This document shows positions 4,750 to 6,692 of a DNA stretch of 6,692 nt, one piece after another. How positions within the stretch are numbered: position 1 is the stretch's first letter; every line of letters begins with the position of its first letter. The position numbers and the translations under genes are program-made. Origin of the DNA: Flavobacteriaceae bacterium (GTDB lineage Bacteria > Bacteroidota > Bacteroidia > Flavobacteriales > Flavobacteriaceae); contig JAESTN010000387.1 of NCBI GenBank assembly GCA_016763595.1, positions 1 to 6,692 on the forward strand, read 5' to 3'. Under the pieces are notes generated by a model. The model saw only the letters and a program-made list of their open reading frames with translations. It did no database searches and had not been told where the DNA came from.

Positions 4750-5775
4750 TTCAGTAACTTTTAACCTTGGGTGCGCAGTAATTGAAATGTCAGAATAATT
4801 GTTGTTTAAGTATTTTAAATACCCCGTGATCGCAATCATAGCTGCGTTGTCAGTTGTGTATTCAAACTTAGGGACGTAGGTAGTCCAGCCCCAATGTTTT
4901 TCTGCCAATTGTAAGCGTTTTCTAATTTCAGAATTTGCAGAAACCCCTCCAGCAATAGCAATGTGTTTGATACCGGTATGTTTAACAGCATTTTTTAATT
5001 TATCCATTAAAATCTCGACAATTGTATATTGTATTGAAGCACAGATATCGACTAAGTTTTCTTCAATAAAATTAGGGTTCTCTTTTACTTGTTTTTGGAT
5101 AAAATATAGAATGCCCGTTTTTAATCCGCTAAAACTAAAATCTAAATCGCCTACTTTCGGTTTGGTGAATTTAAAAGCCTTTGGGTTTCCTTTTTGCGCA
5201 TATTTATCAATCAATGGTCCTCCAGGGTATCGTAATCCCAAAATTTTAGCAGATTTATCGAAAGCTTCACCAACTGCATCATCTATGGTTTCTCCTAAAA
5301 CTTCCATTTCAAAATGATTAGAAACTTTTACAATCTGCGTATGACCACCACTTATTGTTAAGCAAATAAAAGGGAAAGGAGGTTTTTTAGTGTCTTCTTC
5401 ATCAATAAAATGCGCTAAAATATGCCCTTGCATATGGTTAACATCAATCAATGGGATGTTTAATCCCAATGCCAAAGATTTGGCAAAAGAAGTTCCTACT
5501 AATAAAGAGCCCATCAACCCCGGTCCGCGCGTAAATGCGACAGCGCTTAAGTCTGATTTATTAATACTTGCTTGTTCTAGAGCTTGTTGAACTACGGGTA
5601 CAATGTTTTGTTGATGGGCTCTTGAAGCTAGTTCAGGAACAACACCACCGTATTTTGAATGAACTTCTTGATTCGCTACAACATTACTTAGTACTTTACC
5701 GTTATAAATTACAGAAGCGCTTGTGTCATCGCAAGAAGATTCTATTCCTAAAATGTATACTGATTTTTGGTTCAA
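4747..5775 (-). CDS. tsaD: tRNA N6-adenosine threonylcarbamoyltransferase TsaD
   Basis: A 342-aa protein of normal full length for TsaD (Kae1/Qri7/YgjD family). It transfers the threonylcarbamoyl group from TC-AMP to A37 of ANN-decoding tRNAs to form t6A, acting in the cytoplasm with TsaB and TsaE; those and TsaC are not in this window. Diagnostic motifs are LGIESSCDDTS (9-19), the YGGVVPELASR segment (42-52), the metal ligands in NHMQGH (H114, H118) and D309 in TTDNAAM, the ASKH-fold nucleotide loop ISGGHT, DDAVGEAFDKSAK, and AGGVSAN. No key residue is missing. The start codon is TTG at 5775-5773: an in-frame TAG lies eight codons upstream and no ATG or GTG occurs before the conserved ILGIESS segment. 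The gene converges on the redoxin gene and diverges from the tamB-like gene. Confidence 0.97.
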   Translation of the reverse strand: MNQKSVYILGIESSCDDTSASVIYNGKVLSNVVANQEVHSKYGGVVPELASRAHQQNIVPVVQQALEQASINKSDLSAVAFTRGPGLMGSLLVGTSFAKSLALGLNIPLIDVNHMQGHILAHFIDEEDTKKPPFPFICLTISGGHTQIVKVSNHFEMEVLGETIDDAVGEAFDKSAKILGLRYPGGPLIDKYAQKGNPKAFKFTKPKVGDLDFSFSGLKTGILYFIQKQVKENPNFIEENLVDICASIQYTIVEILMDKLKNAVKHTGIKHIAIAGGVSANSEIRKRLQLAEKHWGWTTYVPKFEYTTDNAAMIAITGYLKYLNNNYSDISITAHPRLKVTE

Positions 5776-5802
5776 AAGGTTAAAAGATTTAAATTGCTAC
5801 TG

Positions 5803-5810
5803 CAAAAATA
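5803..5810 (-). promoter_or_regulatory. Candidate -7 box of tsaD
   Basis: TATTTTTG on the minus strand (5810-5803) matches TAnnTTTG exactly and lies 27 nt above the TTG start. No clear TTTG is found at the -33 distance. The box sits inside the left arm of an inverted repeat. Confidence 0.45.
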
Positions 5811-5865
5811 TTGATTCATATTCAATAGTTATAAAAAATTCAACTTTCTTTGTGAAAAATGGCAA

Positions 5866-5873
5866 TATTTTTG
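5866..5873 (+). promoter_or_regulatory. Candidate -7 box of the tamB-like gene
   Basis: TATTTTTG at 5866-5873 matches TAnnTTTG exactly, 24 nt before the TTG start at 5898. A -33 TTTG at the expected distance is not evident. A second weaker match, TTTCTTTG, lies at 5845-5852. Confidence 0.45.
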
Positions 5874-5890
5874 ATTAGAATTGACTAATC
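5873..5890 (+). other. Small hairpin in the leader of the tamB-like gene
   Basis: GATTAG and CTAATC form perfect 6-bp arms around a 6-nt loop. The element lies between the -7 box and the start codon, so it would be in or at the very beginning of the transcript. It could be an operator or a structured leader; the arms are AT-rich and may be chance. Confidence 0.35.
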
Positions 5891-5897
5891 CCTTCAA

Positions 5898-6692
5898 TTG
5901 AATAAAAATAGTAATATAAAAAACAAGGTTAAAATACTAGTAAAATTTTTAGGATATCTTCTGTTGTTCTTATTTTTGATTAGTATTATACTTTCTATTC
6001 CAAGCGTGCAAACACGTTTAGCAAAAACACTTACCAATAAATTAAAAGAATCGTATAATACAAATTTACATATTACAAGGGTAGATTTGTCATTTTTAGG
6101 TTCTGTCCAATTAAAAGGAGTGGAGCTTAGAGATCACCATAATGATACATTGATTTTTGTAAAAAGCTTAAGCACATCATTATTAAATGCAAAAAAAATA
6201 ATTGACAATAAGGTAAATTTAGGAAGTGTTTCATTAGATGGCGTTGATTTTCATTTGAAAACGTATAAAGGAGAGGATACCGATAACTTATCAATTTTTG
6301 TTGAAAGCTTTGATAATGATACACCAAGAGACTCTTTGTCTGAACCCTTTTTATTGAATAGTTCAAACATATATCTAGATAATTTGAATTTTAAGTTGAT
6401 TGATGAAAACAAAAAAAATAAGATTCAGTTTTCAGTAAAAGATGGAGGAGGTAGTTTAAGTGATTTTAAAATTCTAGGACCCAATGTAATTGCCAAAATT
6501 AGAGGGATATATTTTGTAGACGATAGAGGAATCGAAATCACGAACCTTACCACGGATTTCACCTATACTAAAATTCAGATGCTTTTTAAGAATACAGTTT
6601 TAGAAACCAAAACCTCTAGGTTAAATGCAAACATTCTATTTAACTATCAGCGTGAAGATTTGCAATTCTTTAATGATAAAGTAGCCATAAAA
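5898..6692 (+). CDS. TamB-family translocation/assembly protein, N-terminal part (runs off window end)
   Basis: The first 265 codons of a gene that continues past the window. The product starts (M)NKNSNIKNKVKILVKF, has one membrane anchor (about residues 13-34, ending SIPSVQTRLAK), then a beta-rich region with NTNLHITRVDLSFLGSVQL, GVELRDHHNDTLIFV, SLSTSLL, KVNLGSVSLDGVDFHL and LNFKLIDENK. Repeating short strands after an inner-membrane anchor, with VDLSFLGSVQLKGVELRD, are typical of Bacteroidota TamB/DUF490 (AsmA-like) proteins of 1400-1700 residues. These bridge the periplasm as a hydrophobic groove and work with TamA-like or BamA-like partners in outer-membrane protein insertion and probably lipid transport. 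The start is TTG at 5898: an in-frame TAA lies at 5886-5888, and the next in-frame ATG is far inside the conserved region (near residue 231). Adjacency to divergent tsaD is, from memory, common in flavobacteria. Confidence 0.88.
   Translation, partial: MNKNSNIKNKVKILVKFLGYLLLFLFLISIILSIPSVQTRLAKTLTNKLKESYNTNLHITRVDLSFLGSVQLKGVELRDHHNDTLIFVKSLSTSLLNAKKIIDNKVNLGSVSLDGVDFHLKTYKGEDTDNLSIFVESFDNDTPRDSLSEPFLLNSSNIYLDNLNFKLIDENKKNKIQFSVKDGGGSLSDFKILGPNVIAKIRGIYFVDDRGIEITNLTTDFTYTKIQMLFKNTVLETKTSRLNANILFNYQREDLQFFNDKVAIK

Larger units (their letters stand above)
5803..5873. repeat. Exact 11-bp inverted repeat in the tsaD-tamB intergenic region
   Basis: CAAAAATATTG at 5803-5813 is the exact reverse complement of CAATATTTTTG at 5863-5873; the arms are separated by 49 bp. 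Each arm contains a perfect outward-facing TAnnTTTG box, one for tsaD and one for the tamB-like gene. Confidence 0.7.

Noticed and set aside
4961..5783. Plus-strand ORFs at 4961-5317, 5390-5590 and 5568-5783
   Set aside because: All are antisense to tsaD, whose full set of motifs is intact; the translations show no domain.
6127..6366. Minus-strand 79-aa ORF
   Set aside because: It is antisense to the tamB-like gene, which reads without interruption through the region; the composition is unstructured and no promoter is seen.
1..6692. Mobile elements, tRNA genes, CRISPR arrays
   Set aside because: No transposase, integrase, cloverleaf or spaced repeat array was found; the direct repeats at 835-1166 belong to duplicated genes.

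Overview
The window looks like chromosome from a marine-type member of the Flavobacteriaceae (Bacteroidota), perhaps near Polaribacter or Tenacibaculum. The reasons are strongly AT-rich DNA, start codons without clear Shine-Dalgarno sites, Bacteroidota-type promoter boxes (TAnnTTTG at -7, TTTG at -33), and protein sequences typical of that family. The genus is inference; no marker gene is present to settle it.

Left part (1-2563, minus strand): one very compact transcription unit read right to left from a good promoter at 2600-2632. It begins with an SPFH/band 7 membrane protein (2563-1703). A run of miniprotein genes follows with 0-5 nt between neighbours: two tiny hydrophobic ORFs (25 and 33 aa, possibly halves of one frameshifted gene), two glycine-zipper membrane proteins (51 and 62 aa), and two tandem DUF4177-like proteins (55 and 52 aa). 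The unit ends with a two-TM protein carrying a PH-like C-terminal domain (172 aa) and an exported alpha/beta hydrolase cut by the window edge. Stops and starts abut or overlap throughout, so the genes are probably co-translated. Most of the miniproteins are under 60 aa and easily missed by automated calling. This is the least ordinary part of the window: a possible membrane-associated SPFH module of unknown function.

Middle part (2688-4695, plus strand): a secreted S1/P1-type zinc nuclease, divergent from the SPFH unit and closed by a clear hairpin terminator at 3491-3513. Next is a two-gene redox operon: a TlpA/thioredoxin-like lipoprotein with a WCAPC site, and an exported peroxiredoxin-like protein with a CNTC site. 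All three products act outside the cytoplasmic membrane.

Right part (4747-6692): tsaD (minus strand), the catalytic subunit for the t6A37 tRNA modification, and divergently the N-terminal part of a TamB-family outer-membrane biogenesis protein that runs off the window. Both appear to start with TTG. Their 122-bp intergenic region carries an exact 11-bp inverted repeat that places a -7 box for each gene in mirror symmetry, plus a small hairpin in the tamB leader.

No RNA genes, CRISPR arrays, insertion sequences or phage genes were seen.
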